From: JAGTVG01 sp964389805
GTDB taxonomy: Bacteria; Bacteroidota; Bacteroidia; Cytophagales; Cyclobacteriaceae
Reading direction: 5' to 3'
NCBI GenBank assembly: GCA_964389805.1
Contig: CAYMFU010000073.1
Coordinates: 1 to 25,283 of the forward strand
Length of the DNA: 25,283 nucleotides
Under the pieces are notes generated by a model that saw nothing but the letters and a program-made list of their open reading frames with translations, was not told the origin of the DNA and searched no databases. Position numbers and translations under genes: made by a program. Shown here piece after piece: positions 1-8,335 of the stretch. The stretch's first letter is position 1. Every line of letters begins with the position of its first letter.

Positions 1-1240
1 AACTTGCAGGGCCTATGGAAAGATACGCGATTTCTGTTCGCATATGATTCCAATCACTGTAACCTCTGTTTAGGATTCCCAATGCTGCTCCCAGTTTAAA
101 TAATGGATTCTGAAGTGGAAGATTGAAAGTTTTTGCAGCGAGTCCGATGCCCATGGTGCTGATCGTATCAGATGATTTATTTAAAGCCATAAGGCTGTGA
201 TAAGCGATTTGATTTCCCTGGGATTTTGCCTTGTCAAAACCAGGTTCTAAAAACACTTTTGTGCTCCAGGGATCTTTTACCGGAAAAGCCGGTGTGGTTG
301 TCATAAGTCCTCCTATAGCTCCATTTACGTAAATGGCAATACCTCCAAGACCTTCAATTAAAAGACTATCGTTGGAGTATATTCCTTGTTCAATTCCTTC
401 CCGAACATAATGGGGGAAATCTGAAGTAATGAGGAGGTTGCTACTCCATAATGTTTCAGGATGATTAGCCCAACCGATCAATGTGCCAATCGTTTCATTG
501 GAGTTCAATTTCATTACCTGCATTATAGTTAAGGGATTATCGTATACCAGCGGTTTCCGGGTATCTGTTACCAGATCCTCTAAACTTTCATGGTCCTGAG
601 CGAATTTGATTTTTGCAGGCTGAAGGTTCTCACAAGCCATTTCTATAGACTTGATTATTTGATCCTTTACAAATACCAGATATGTTTCATCAATGCCACT
701 TTTTAAAAAACCAGGCCCCCACAATCCCATTAGATCGGGAGCTTCATGAGTGTGGGTTGAAGAAACGATAGAATAGCCTATGCCTGCCTCTGGGTTTATA
801 TTTTTTCGTATATCAATAAATTCGTCATGAAACAAACCAATGGCATCAATTACTGTCAATGAAATCCGAATATTTCCATCTTCAATTACCATAGTGCGCG
901 CCCAAAGGTCATCATGGACCCCATTGGCAGCTCTCTTATTGTCAAATCCAGCCATCCATACTGCATCAAAGATGCCGTTTCCATTTCCATCAACATAGAC
1001 GTCACCATCATCAGGTTCATATTGCGCATCATTATTCAGGTCCTGCCATTGGTCAGGGACATCTGGTGTGATTGGCAATGCTGAGAAACCAGCCTTTAGG
1101 ATACTTTCAGCATTTGGTTTAATTATTATATCAACATTATAGTCAGGATTTCTGTCTTTAAGATTTGAGAACACAAATAAAGAAAATATTACTATTAGTA
1201 AAAGGAACAGGAAACCAAACCATTTTAAAATTCTTAACAT
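1..1240 (-). CDS. Neutral/alkaline ceramidase-like exported protein, 3' end cut by window edge
   Basis: The minus-strand frame is open from the ATG at 1238-1240 to the left edge (413 codons, no stop), so the C-terminus is missing. Residues 1-25 form one hydrophobic signal or anchor segment without a lipobox Cys. Residues 66-92 are an Asp/Asn/Gly-rich stretch including DGNGNGIFD, which resembles a calcium loop. Metal-site motifs typical of neutral ceramidases follow: STHTH at 161-165 (H163, H165) and ANHPET at 258-263 (H260). The usual catalytic NxGDxSP-like segment appears instead as VNGAIGG at 305-311. Family members hydrolyse the amide of ceramide outside the cytoplasm, but the altered segment leaves the substrate open. 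The next gene upstream on the same strand, the propeller lipoprotein, ends 48 nt before this start, so co-transcription is possible. The family call is good; the enzymatic call is inferred. Confidence 0.8.
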   Translation of the reverse strand, partial: MLRILKWFGFLFLLLIVIFSLFVFSNLKDRNPDYNVDIIIKPNAESILKAGFSALPITPDVPDQWQDLNNDAQYEPDDGDVYVDGNGNGIFDAVWMAGFDNKRAANGVHDDLWARTMVIEDGNIRISLTVIDAIGLFHDEFIDIRKNINPEAGIGYSIVSSTHTHEAPDLMGLWGPGFLKSGIDETYLVFVKDQIIKSIEMACENLQPAKIKFAQDHESLEDLVTDTRKPLVYDNPLTIMQVMKLNSNETIGTLIGWANHPETLWSSNLLITSDFPHYVREGIEQGIYSNDSLLIEGLGGIAIYVNGAIGGLMTTTPAFPVKDPWSTKVFLEPGFDKAKSQGNQIAYHSLMALNKSSDTISTMGIGLAAKTFNLPLQNPLFKLGAALGILNRGYSDWNHMRTEIAYLSIGPAS

Positions 1241-1288
1241 GCAGCTACTTTTTTACAGTAAAAATAGTTTATCAGCGGAACAGTTGAT

Positions 1289-2287
1289 TTATTCAGCTTC
1301 TTTTATCCACTTTAATTTGGCAATCCGGATGCCCTGCAGATCATCTTTCAAGGCGGCGATATACCATTTGTCGTTGTGATTAAAAATTTCAGGAGCAGCA
1401 ACAGCCAGTCCTTTAACCAGATATTTATCATTATCAATTCCGAAATCTACAGGATCTTCTGATCTGTACACATTGGTTTTTGGCGGGCTGATTAGCTTGC
1501 CCGCTTTATAATTTCCATAGGAATATGTTCTAAATAGAAAATATGAATTCTTTGTCAGTTCAATCACATGGGGGCATTCTGCAAACCATAGTTCCCCTTT
1601 GCCTGGACTGCCCCCATAACTTACTATTTCGGAATCGCCCCAGGAATAGAAATCAGAAGATGTTCTGACATAAATTGCACCATCGTTACCGGGGTGTGCG
1701 GTATAATAACAATACCAAAGATCATTGCTGTTTATAAGCATGGGATCCCTGGTATTTGTTTCCTTTTGATCTCCGAAAAGTTTAGGACTTCCGTTTCTGA
1801 GCACTCGCTTAAAATTTTTGCCATCATCGCTTACCGCCAGACAAATATTATTCCAGTCGCCATAGAACATATAATATTTGCCTTGGGAGTTGATCACATA
1901 AGGGGCTTGAAGCCCTCCGGGAGTTTCTCCCAGACTTGAATCAGCCCTCATCGCAATTCCCATGGGTGCCCAGTTTTTCTGATCTAATAATTTGCCCTCC
2001 CATCTATGGAATAATCTGGTATTTCCTGATTCCTTTGTCTTGCGAATGCAGGACCATAATTGCCACGTACCATCAGCCGCCTGCCATATACCAAAATCAA
2101 CAGGTTGTTGTTCCGGGGATGTGAGGATTCCAAGGTCAGGATTGTCAGCCACATGCCACCATTCACCATCAATGTCTGGGACTATGGCAAGGGTAGTATT
2201 TCTCTTTTCTGAACAGGAAACTGAAAGAAGAAAAAATACTAATAAAAGGGGAGGGGTAAATGATTTAATAGCTCTTACTAATTCCAT
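1289..2287 (-). CDS. Five-bladed beta-propeller glycosidase-like lipoprotein (GH43/GH32-like)
   Basis: 332 residues. The N-terminus has basic residues, a hydrophobic stretch (14-22) and Cys25 in a loose lipobox (SVSC), so a membrane-anchored periplasmic or surface protein is likely. The rest shows Trp/Tyr-rich repeats typical of five-bladed propeller glycosidases, such as KYYMFYGDW at 137-145 and KWYIAAL near 307-313. An RDP motif at 180-182 and an ECP motif at 237-239 match two of the three acidic motifs of GH32/GH68 (clan GH-J). The WMNDPNG-type nucleophile motif is not evident; Asp64 in VDFGIW is a possible counterpart. Such proteins cleave furanosides or pyranosides in extracellular glycans. 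It lies 123 nt downstream of the NIF3 gene's end in the physical map and is followed by the ceramidase-like gene. The substrate cannot be told from sequence. Confidence 0.65.
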   Translation of the reverse strand: MELVRAIKSFTPPLLLVFFLLSVSCSEKRNTTLAIVPDIDGEWWHVADNPDLGILTSPEQQPVDFGIWQAADGTWQLWSCIRKTKESGNTRLFHRWEGKLLDQKNWAPMGIAMRADSSLGETPGGLQAPYVINSQGKYYMFYGDWNNICLAVSDDGKNFKRVLRNGSPKLFGDQKETNTRDPMLINSNDLWYCYYTAHPGNDGAIYVRTSSDFYSWGDSEIVSYGGSPGKGELWFAECPHVIELTKNSYFLFRTYSYGNYKAGKLISPPKTNVYRSEDPVDFGIDNDKYLVKGLAVAAPEIFNHNDKWYIAALKDDLQGIRIAKLKWIKEAE

Positions 2288-2410
2288 GAAACCTCTATTT
2301 CTATTTTTATATTTCCTGTTGATTACGATTCCTTTATATTAAAATCCAGCTTACCATAATTCCTAATTGTTCAACGATTTAATTCCGATCCTATAAATTC
2401 ACCGCTCCAT

Positions 2411-3271
2411 TTAAGGAGTCCAGAAAGGATCCCCTGCAGGAATAAAATGTATAGGAATATCTTCAATGATCCCGCCTAACCAGGTTGCCAGGTATTCCAT
2501 ACCCGCTTCTTCAGAATTTACGTGCCCAAGTAATATCATGGCTTTTTTCATATTCAATCCATCGGCATCCCTTACATAGGTGATACTTTCCCACTCAGGG
2601 ACCTCACCTGCAACCAGTACCTCTACATCATCACGTTCAAGCATTCTCACATGATTCATATAACCTGGTGCACCTGGTGACAGGCCTACTTCAGTAAACT
2701 TCATTTCAGGGTTTCCGATTACCCTAACAGGAGAATTGTCAAATCTTTCTTTAAGTTGAGTAGCGAATTCGCCGACTGTTGATTCCGGGAATTTGAAAAC
2801 CAGCAAGTCTGGATTGACCTGGTATTCCTGCCATCCCAGTTTATTTATCATACCTTTGAATATCCCATCAGGCTGAGTCCTATGCCAATGATCATGGAAG
2901 CGGAAAACAATAAGACCATTATCCTCTATAAATTTTAATTTCTCCTGATAAACAGGATCACTTTTCAAGTGATCAACCTCATCGAGGTGATTATAAAATG
3001 TAGGTTCATGTGAGATGATAAGGTTACAATTTAAGTCCAAAGCCCGTTTCAATACATCGATTGTAACAATAAAAGTGGTGGCAATTCCTGTGACCTCGGT
3101 GTCCGGATCTCCAGCTTTGAAGGTATCCACGGTTTTATCAGCCCATTTACAGGTTAAATTGGATTTTATAGTTTCTATAACCTCTATGGCTGTTGGATTG
3201 TCTGATGCTGCAGAGTTGCATCCAATTAAATGCATGCCCATGAAGAAGATAATTACAATGTAATTTTTCAT
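2411..3271 (-). CDS. NIF3-family dinuclear-metal protein with lipoprotein signal
   Basis: 286 residues. The NIF3/DUF34 fold is supported by three metal-ligand motifs in order: ISHEP in the first half (the usual second His of HHP is Glu), FRFHDHWH around the middle, and LGHVNSEE near the C-terminus (GH..E). The length is near the family norm once the leader is removed. Residues 1-17 are a short signal and LIGC (Cys18) is a good lipobox, so the mature protein should be lipid-anchored outside the cytoplasm. Canonical NIF3 proteins are cytosolic, with an unsettled role linked to metal or nucleotide-derivative chemistry. It is flanked by the propeller lipoprotein and, upstream, by the ABC permease gene, whose stop lies 46 nt from this start. 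Family membership is firm; function is unknown. Confidence 0.82.
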   Translation of the reverse strand: MKNYIVIIFFMGMHLIGCNSAASDNPTAIEVIETIKSNLTCKWADKTVDTFKAGDPDTEVTGIATTFIVTIDVLKRALDLNCNLIISHEPTFYNHLDEVDHLKSDPVYQEKLKFIEDNGLIVFRFHDHWHRTQPDGIFKGMINKLGWQEYQVNPDLLVFKFPESTVGEFATQLKERFDNSPVRVIGNPEMKFTEVGLSPGAPGYMNHVRMLERDDVEVLVAGEVPEWESITYVRDADGLNMKKAMILLGHVNSEEAGMEYLATWLGGIIEDIPIHFIPAGDPFWTP

Positions 3272-3317
3272 AATTTAAATTTAAGATTTAATAAACTTAG
3301 GATACCCAATTATATTC

Positions 3318-4646
3318 TTATTCATATCTCAATGATTGAATTGGATCCTGCGCTGCAGCCTTTCTCGCAGGTGCATATCCAAAAATAATACCTATACTAA
3401 CAGCCACGCCGAATGATAACAAGATGCTAAAGCCACTTATAATAGTTGGAATGTCTGCCAGGTTAGAAATGATATAGGCAATTAATATTCCCACGATTAC
3501 ACCAACAATCCCCCCTGAAAAACTAATTAGAATTGCTTCCATTATAAACTGGAAGGCAATGTCATTTTTCTTTGCTCCAATAGCTTTTCTGATCCCTATT
3601 TCTTTGATTCTTTCTAATACTGAAGCCAACATAATGTTCATTATCCCTATTCCTCCAACCAACAGGGAAATCGCTGCTATAGCTCCCAGTACAAAGTTGA
3701 ATACGCTCTTTGTCCTTTGCTGTTGTTTTAACAGCATTTCAGGAATAGAAATCTCATAATCCACTATATCATTATGTTTTCTTTTCATCATTTTTGACAA
3801 GACCTGTGCGATCCCATTCAATTTTTCAGTTTCTCCAACCTGAATCGTCAGCCGGTCTAACTGGTGATAATTTGGGAATTCATCTCTTTCTTCAGGAGAA
3901 GTCCTGTTAAACAATTTAATTTTAGCATCAGTGATCAGGTTCCTGTTTTCGTACCTGATCAAAACAGTATTAATAGTTGTGTAAACATCCATATTGTAGT
4001 CTCTGATACCCAGATTTGATATGAATTTCTTAGATATAAATCTTTCTGACAGAACCCCAATTACCTTCAACCAATGATCTCCAACCTTAATCTTTTTACC
4101 AATCGGATCTTCCTCACTAAAAAATCGTGATTTTATACTATTGCCTATAATACAAACCGCTCTGCCATATTTCAGATGCTCTTTATTAAAATATTTGCCC
4201 TGTGACAGGTTAAAGCCTGATACTTCAAAATATTTATTGTCCACGCCAACAAGCTTTGCAGATCTTCTGAAAGCATTTCTTGTTACGTACGTATCAATTA
4301 TAATTTCCGGGGAAATCCTCGATATGCCCGGGATAATGTTTTCAATGCTCTCCGCATCATAAATAGTTAGACCAGTGGATAGATTTTTTTTACCTGATTC
4401 TGTAGATGAGTTTTCATCGATCTGGCCTTCCTTCTGTTCTACAATTGGTTTAATAACTATGTTATTTACTCCAACCAGTTTGATCTGATCCATTATCTCC
4501 TGTTGAGCACCTGAACCTATAGCAACCATGGCAATTACAGCTGAAACACCAAATATTATCCCAAGCGCTGTTAAAAAAGAACGTAATTTATTAGCCAGAA
4601 CAGCTTCAAGTGATATTGTGAAATTCGTGGAAATTCTTTCGATCAT
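3318..4646 (-). CDS. MacB/FtsX-type ABC transporter permease
   Basis: 442 residues with the four-helix architecture of MacB-type permeases. TM1 is at about 20-48 (LTALGIIFGVSAVIAMVAIG), followed by a periplasmic MacB core domain at about 50-310. Three C-terminal helices lie at about 315-345, 370-395 and 403-430. Hallmarks are GGIGIMNIMLASV and the following ERIKEIGIRKAIGAKK segment that couples to the ATPase. There is no Walker A or B motif, so unlike E. coli MacB it has no fused nucleotide-binding domain. It starts 9 nt after the stop of the HlyD-type adaptor gene, so the two form an operon. Relatives are mechanotransmission transporters that drive periplasmic substrates or lipoproteins outward. 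The substrate is unknown, and the partner ATPase is not in the window. Confidence 0.93.
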   Translation of the reverse strand: MIERISTNFTISLEAVLANKLRSFLTALGIIFGVSAVIAMVAIGSGAQQEIMDQIKLVGVNNIVIKPIVEQKEGQIDENSSTESGKKNLSTGLTIYDAESIENIIPGISRISPEIIIDTYVTRNAFRRSAKLVGVDNKYFEVSGFNLSQGKYFNKEHLKYGRAVCIIGNSIKSRFFSEEDPIGKKIKVGDHWLKVIGVLSERFISKKFISNLGIRDYNMDVYTTINTVLIRYENRNLITDAKIKLFNRTSPEERDEFPNYHQLDRLTIQVGETEKLNGIAQVLSKMMKRKHNDIVDYEISIPEMLLKQQQRTKSVFNFVLGAIAAISLLVGGIGIMNIMLASVLERIKEIGIRKAIGAKKNDIAFQFIMEAILISFSGGIVGVIVGILIAYIISNLADIPTIISGFSILLSFGVAVSIGIIFGYAPARKAAAQDPIQSLRYE

Positions 4647-4655
4647 GGGTAAAAC

Positions 4656-5912
4656 TTAGTTAGCGGATAGTAGCTCTATGTTTTTCCCTTCTGATCCTGG
4701 AGGATCAGACAGATATAGTACATCGCCTTCTTCCAATCCTTCCTTTACAATGGTTTCATCTGAATTTGAAATTCCAGTTTTGATTTGCTGCTTTATATAC
4801 CCCAGACCGGATTTGACATAAACATATGTGATTGAGTCACCCTGGCTGTGAATACATTCTACAGGAATAAACAATACATCTGTGATCTCCTCTGCCAAAA
4901 TACTATTAGAAGTGGTCATACCTGGGCGGAGGGTAGTGTCAGATTCATGGATTTCAATCAGGATCTGAAAAACCTTGGCATCCGTTTTGGGTCTTTGTTC
5001 CCCGATATTTGCTACTTCAACAACAGTCCCGGTTAACTTTTTGTTAGGAAAAGCATCGAGCCCAATCTCAACTTCCTGATCCTCACTAACATAATTTATG
5101 TCTACCTCATTGATATAAGTTCTCGAGATCATTTTGGTTAAATCCGGCAAGGTAGCCACAACAGGATCCCAGGCGCGTACCGTGGCTCCAACACCTTGTT
5201 TTTCACCTCGCCAGTTTCTTTTATAAATTACCATTCCATCTTCCGGAGCTGAAATATTGAATTTTTCCTGTAGGCTTTGCAGAAAATCAAACCATCTCTT
5301 ATCCTCCAGCATTTCAGACCGTGACTCCGTCACCTGTGCTATCGCTTTTTCGACCTTAAGCTGATAATTTTCAACTGCTTGCTCATAGGCCCTGCTTGCT
5401 TTTTCCAATTCATATTCAGCCTGCTTAATCGTCGCAGGGGGTTCAAATTTAGATTGCTCAAGAGCAATCCGTTTTTGTTCAATATCATATTTGAGATTGA
5501 TCATATTATCTCTTTCCTGCCTTAGTTCAAGGGCTGTATCTAATTTTGCTTGTGTGTATTGTGATGAGCTTTGAACAAGATCATTTTCTTCATTTTGAAT
5601 TCTGTCGGAAAGTTCAGCTGCATCCAGTCTGGCTACAAAATCGCCCTTTTTTACTACAGTGCCTTCATCAACCATATCCTCGATTTTAACTTCCCAGATC
5701 CTTGCCCTCCGAAGACCAAAAGGCCCTTCAATATTTACCGAATTCTTGGCATCCAGTTCACCGGCAGATGTGACCTCCACCTTAAAAGTACCCAGCTTAG
5801 TCTCTGTTAATATTTCCAGGTCTTCAGTTGTATCGCTGCTGAACTTGATGGCTAAAAATATGATGACAATCAAGGTAAATGCTAAGACGATAAAAAAAAT
5901 ATTCCTCTTCAT
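4656..5912 (-). CDS. HlyD/MacA-type periplasmic adaptor subunit
   Basis: 418 residues. An N-terminal membrane anchor (about 5-23) is followed by a barrel-sandwich half (about 40-95, with the turn VVKKGDFVARLD). A long heptad-rich alpha hairpin spans about 95-215 and is rich in Glu, Lys and Gln. The second sandwich half begins at NISAPEDGMVIYK. Beta-barrel and membrane-proximal domains run to the end and include RPGMTTSNSILAEE, a signature of membrane fusion proteins. The protein should bridge the inner-membrane permease to an outer-membrane TolC-like channel; no such channel gene is nearby. It is the first gene of a two-gene operon with the permease. The upstream 210 nt contain no coding frame I recognise and no clear TAnnTTTG box on this strand. 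Confidence 0.92.
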   Translation of the reverse strand: MKRNIFFIVLAFTLIVIIFLAIKFSSDTTEDLEILTETKLGTFKVEVTSAGELDAKNSVNIEGPFGLRRARIWEVKIEDMVDEGTVVKKGDFVARLDAAELSDRIQNEENDLVQSSSQYTQAKLDTALELRQERDNMINLKYDIEQKRIALEQSKFEPPATIKQAEYELEKASRAYEQAVENYQLKVEKAIAQVTESRSEMLEDKRWFDFLQSLQEKFNISAPEDGMVIYKRNWRGEKQGVGATVRAWDPVVATLPDLTKMISRTYINEVDINYVSEDQEVEIGLDAFPNKKLTGTVVEVANIGEQRPKTDAKVFQILIEIHESDTTLRPGMTTSNSILAEEITDVLFIPVECIHSQGDSITYVYVKSGLGYIKQQIKTGISNSDETIVKEGLEEGDVLYLSDPPGSEGKNIELLSAN

Positions 5913-6122
5913 TCCGAATTTGTATTTAAAAATCTAAATAACTAAGTTAAAAAATGTTTCCCTTAATACTAAGAAATTGATCCAATCCTTGCCGGTTCTT
6001 CTAATAAAATGAGCCAGGCGGCATTGATACTATTATGTACTATAATTAATGCTGAAGGAGTATTTTTTCATTATTTATGGAAAAGCCTAACTTGGAGGCC
6101 CAAAAAGCTATGAAGGTTTTAT

Positions 6123-7115
6123 CTATTGGATTTTTAAATAGGAGTGGATTACAAGGTCCATAAATTCATTCGTTTTCTCAATTACTTTCATTCTGATAGG
6201 TTTTTCTTCAAACCACTCTACTGTTCTTTTAATTCCCTCTTTGAATGGTATTATGGCTTTAAATTCAGGAACGAAAGTTTTGATCTTAGAATTATCAAAG
6301 ATCACACTGTTGGCCTTATCGCCCAATAGGTTGCCCAACTGAAAACTATCGAATCTGGCAATAAACTCAGAAGATATATGGACCATGTCAGGCATTTTGC
6401 CTGCAGCGGATCCAATAGCTTGATAAATTTGATTCCAGGTTAATATTTCATCACTTGTGATATGGAAACTATGCCCAATGGCTTGCTGGTGCCCTAGCAG
6501 ACCAACAAAGCCCCGTGCAAAATCTTCTGAATGGGTAATGGTCCATAAACTGTTTCCATCCCCATGGACTATTATTTTTTTACCATTCCGGATTCTATCT
6601 ATGATGGTAAAATCATCCCATGATCCAATGGCAGCTGGAATTACTGTTTCGTAAGTCAATGAAGGCCGAATAATAGTGATTGGAAAATCCCTATCTCTGT
6701 ATAATTCATTTAGATAGTTTTCGCAGGATATTTTATCTCTGGAATATTGCCAGAAGGGATTTTTTAATGGTGTTGATTCGGTAATAACAGGATGTGTAGG
6801 TGGTTTCTGATAGGCAGATGCAGAACTGATAAATATGTATTGGTCCGTTTTATCTTGAAAAAATTCGTAATCCCGTCTTATATCTTCTGGTACATAAGCA
6901 ATAAAATTTGCCACAACATCGAACTTAAGGCCCTTCAGGGCATTTGTTATGCTTTCCTGATCATTGATGTCTGCTTTAATTGATTTAACCTGATCCCCAA
7001 ACGGATTTTCAGCATTTCCCCGGTTTAAATGAAATAAATCATAGCCTTTTTCCAGAGCAAGCCTTGTGCATGCGATTGATATATTTCCAGTTCCACCAAT
7101 AAATAATACTTTCAT
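6123..7115 (-). CDS. NAD(P)-dependent epimerase/dehydratase (atypical SDR)
   Basis: 330 residues, cytosolic, with no signal. It opens with a Rossmann beta-alpha-beta and the nucleotide motif GGTGNIS at 7-13. ADINDQ (48-53) fits the acidic adenine-contact position. FISSAS (95-100) supplies the catalytic Ser region, and YSRDK (124-128) is the YxxxK catalytic pair. The C-terminal half (ITHSEDFARGFVGLL, then EILTWNQIY) resembles the atypical SDR group that includes chloroplast RNA-binding-like and sugar epimerase proteins. The reaction cannot be assigned. It stands alone, with a 302-nt AT-rich gap upstream and a 210-nt gap downstream, so it is probably monocistronic. Confidence 0.85.
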   Translation of the reverse strand: MKVLFIGGTGNISIACTRLALEKGYDLFHLNRGNAENPFGDQVKSIKADINDQESITNALKGLKFDVVANFIAYVPEDIRRDYEFFQDKTDQYIFISSASAYQKPPTHPVITESTPLKNPFWQYSRDKISCENYLNELYRDRDFPITIIRPSLTYETVIPAAIGSWDDFTIIDRIRNGKKIIVHGDGNSLWTITHSEDFARGFVGLLGHQQAIGHSFHITSDEILTWNQIYQAIGSAAGKMPDMVHISSEFIARFDSFQLGNLLGDKANSVIFDNSKIKTFVPEFKAIIPFKEGIKRTVEWFEEKPIRMKVIEKTNEFMDLVIHSYLKIQ

Positions 7116-7417
7116 GACACATCTATTAGGTATAAAGTTTTACTGTTTTCAAATTTGATATTCCTTTATGGCATTTCCTATTGTTGCGAGAATTTACTTT
7201 CACTAGAATTTTCATTCTAAAACATAAAGCTAAAATCCGAACGTCATTCATAACTATGACGATTTACCCACAAGCATAAATGTTTTATAATTAATAAAAT
7301 GGATTATAAATCCTATTATAATTAATTATATTATCAATTAAGGATTGATAATAAGACTTTCTCCATTTTCGTAAATTGGAATTTAGATTATAAGAAAGAC
7401 ATTAAACAATGGATGCT
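7116..7417. other. 302-nt intergenic stretch, AT-rich, no gene recognised
   Basis: The gap lies between the epimerase start (7115) and the GIN-domain gene's stop (7418). No open frame with protein-like composition is visible on either strand. It holds a perfect 10-bp inverted repeat (7329-7353), an 11-nt direct repeat TTATAATTAAT (7285-7295 and 7316-7326), and a 5-bp palindromic arm pair GGATT-ATA-AATCC (7301-7313). It must contain the epimerase promoter, but no exact TAnnTTTG box was found on the minus strand. Confidence 0.6.
7329..7353. repeat. Perfect 10-bp inverted repeat, 5-nt spacer
   Basis: TATTATCAAT (7329-7338), spacer TAAGG, ATTGATAATA (7344-7353); the arms are exactly complementary. 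It sits 65 nt past the stop of the GIN-domain gene and 214 nt upstream of the epimerase start. Read on the minus strand it could be a weak terminator for the GIN gene: it is followed by A/T-rich sequence, but the arms contain only two G/C pairs each. Alternatively it may be a dimeric regulator's operator. Confidence 0.55.
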
Positions 7418-8143
7418 TTAATTAACTTTTATCAAATCCGCACCGCTTGAGGTATTTACTTCCAGAAGGTCAGGGTTTCCGCGGTAGTGTATATCGCTTC
7501 CGCTCGAAGCTCTAACCTTCATGGTCCGCGATACATTTGCTTTTACATCGGAACCACTTGAACATTCTAATGTAGCATTTTCCACTTCAAAATCGTAAGC
7601 ACTAATGTCGCTGCCACTGCTGGCTCTAGCTTCGAAATCTCTCGCAGCACCTTTAAGATTAGCATCAGAACCACTGGAGGTTCTTAGCTTTACTGAATAG
7701 GCTTCCAGATTAAGTCTCAGATCACTTCCCGCCGAGGCTTCTATTTCCAGATCTTCGAAAATTAGTAATCCTTCAGATTCAACATCAGAACCCGCACTTA
7801 CATCAATGGAATTAAGTTCTACAAACGTAATTTCAGCTTTTACTGTCGCCCCTCCCCGGAACCAGTTTCGGTCAACAGTTAACTTTAACGTTCCATTGAC
7901 CACTTCAGACTCCACATCATCAATAATGTCTTCATTAGCTTTAATAATTACCTGATGCCGATTACTCTGTGTAAGTTTAACATCAATTCCTGAAGAAACT
8001 TTTAATTTATTGAAATCCGGCACATTCCTTTCTTCATCCGTCATTGGACCTAGTTTATCAAGGCCAAAATAACATGACGATATTAGCATAAGAGAGGATA
8101 CAGCAAAAAGATTAAGCAGGAGTAATTTGTATGTATTTTTCAT
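7418..8143 (-). CDS. GIN-domain (DUF2807) lipoprotein with S-x-G-x-D ladder
   Basis: 241 residues. The signal peptide ends in LISSC (Cys24), a standard lipobox. The mature protein fits the DUF2807 'head GIN' family, which is common in Bacteroidota and predicted to fold as a right-handed parallel beta-helix. The motif [VAT]S[SA]G[SIA]D, with related forms, has its Asp at residues 54, 120, 141, 160, 179, 199, 217 and 236. The last seven are 18-21 residues apart, one per helical turn. Family members are cell-surface proteins of unclear function, sometimes called putative adhesin heads. The gene is isolated, with 192 nt upstream to the trhO end and 302 nt downstream. Confidence 0.88.
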   Translation of the reverse strand: MKNTYKLLLLNLFAVSSLMLISSCYFGLDKLGPMTDEERNVPDFNKLKVSSGIDVKLTQSNRHQVIIKANEDIIDDVESEVVNGTLKLTVDRNWFRGGATVKAEITFVELNSIDVSAGSDVESEGLLIFEDLEIEASAGSDLRLNLEAYSVKLRTSSGSDANLKGAARDFEARASSGSDISAYDFEVENATLECSSGSDVKANVSRTMKVRASSGSDIHYRGNPDLLEVNTSSGADLIKVN

Positions 8144-8335
8144 GACCTTTTAATTATATATTATTATTTTAAGTTAATCTACCCATACCTTAGATAGCTG
8201 AATTGCTTTTGGGGTTACAAATTCTCAATTATTCTTGTAAAATGATACCTATAATTTAATAATGGCTGAAAAGGTATTTAAACGGTCAAAGATCAATTTC
8301 TCCTTGTACAACCCGGGAGAGCATCTATAGAGTCA

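Noticed and set aside
1992..2342. Plus-strand 116-codon frame
   Set aside because: It lies opposite the propeller lipoprotein gene, with low-complexity, non-protein-like composition and no family resemblance; a shadow frame.
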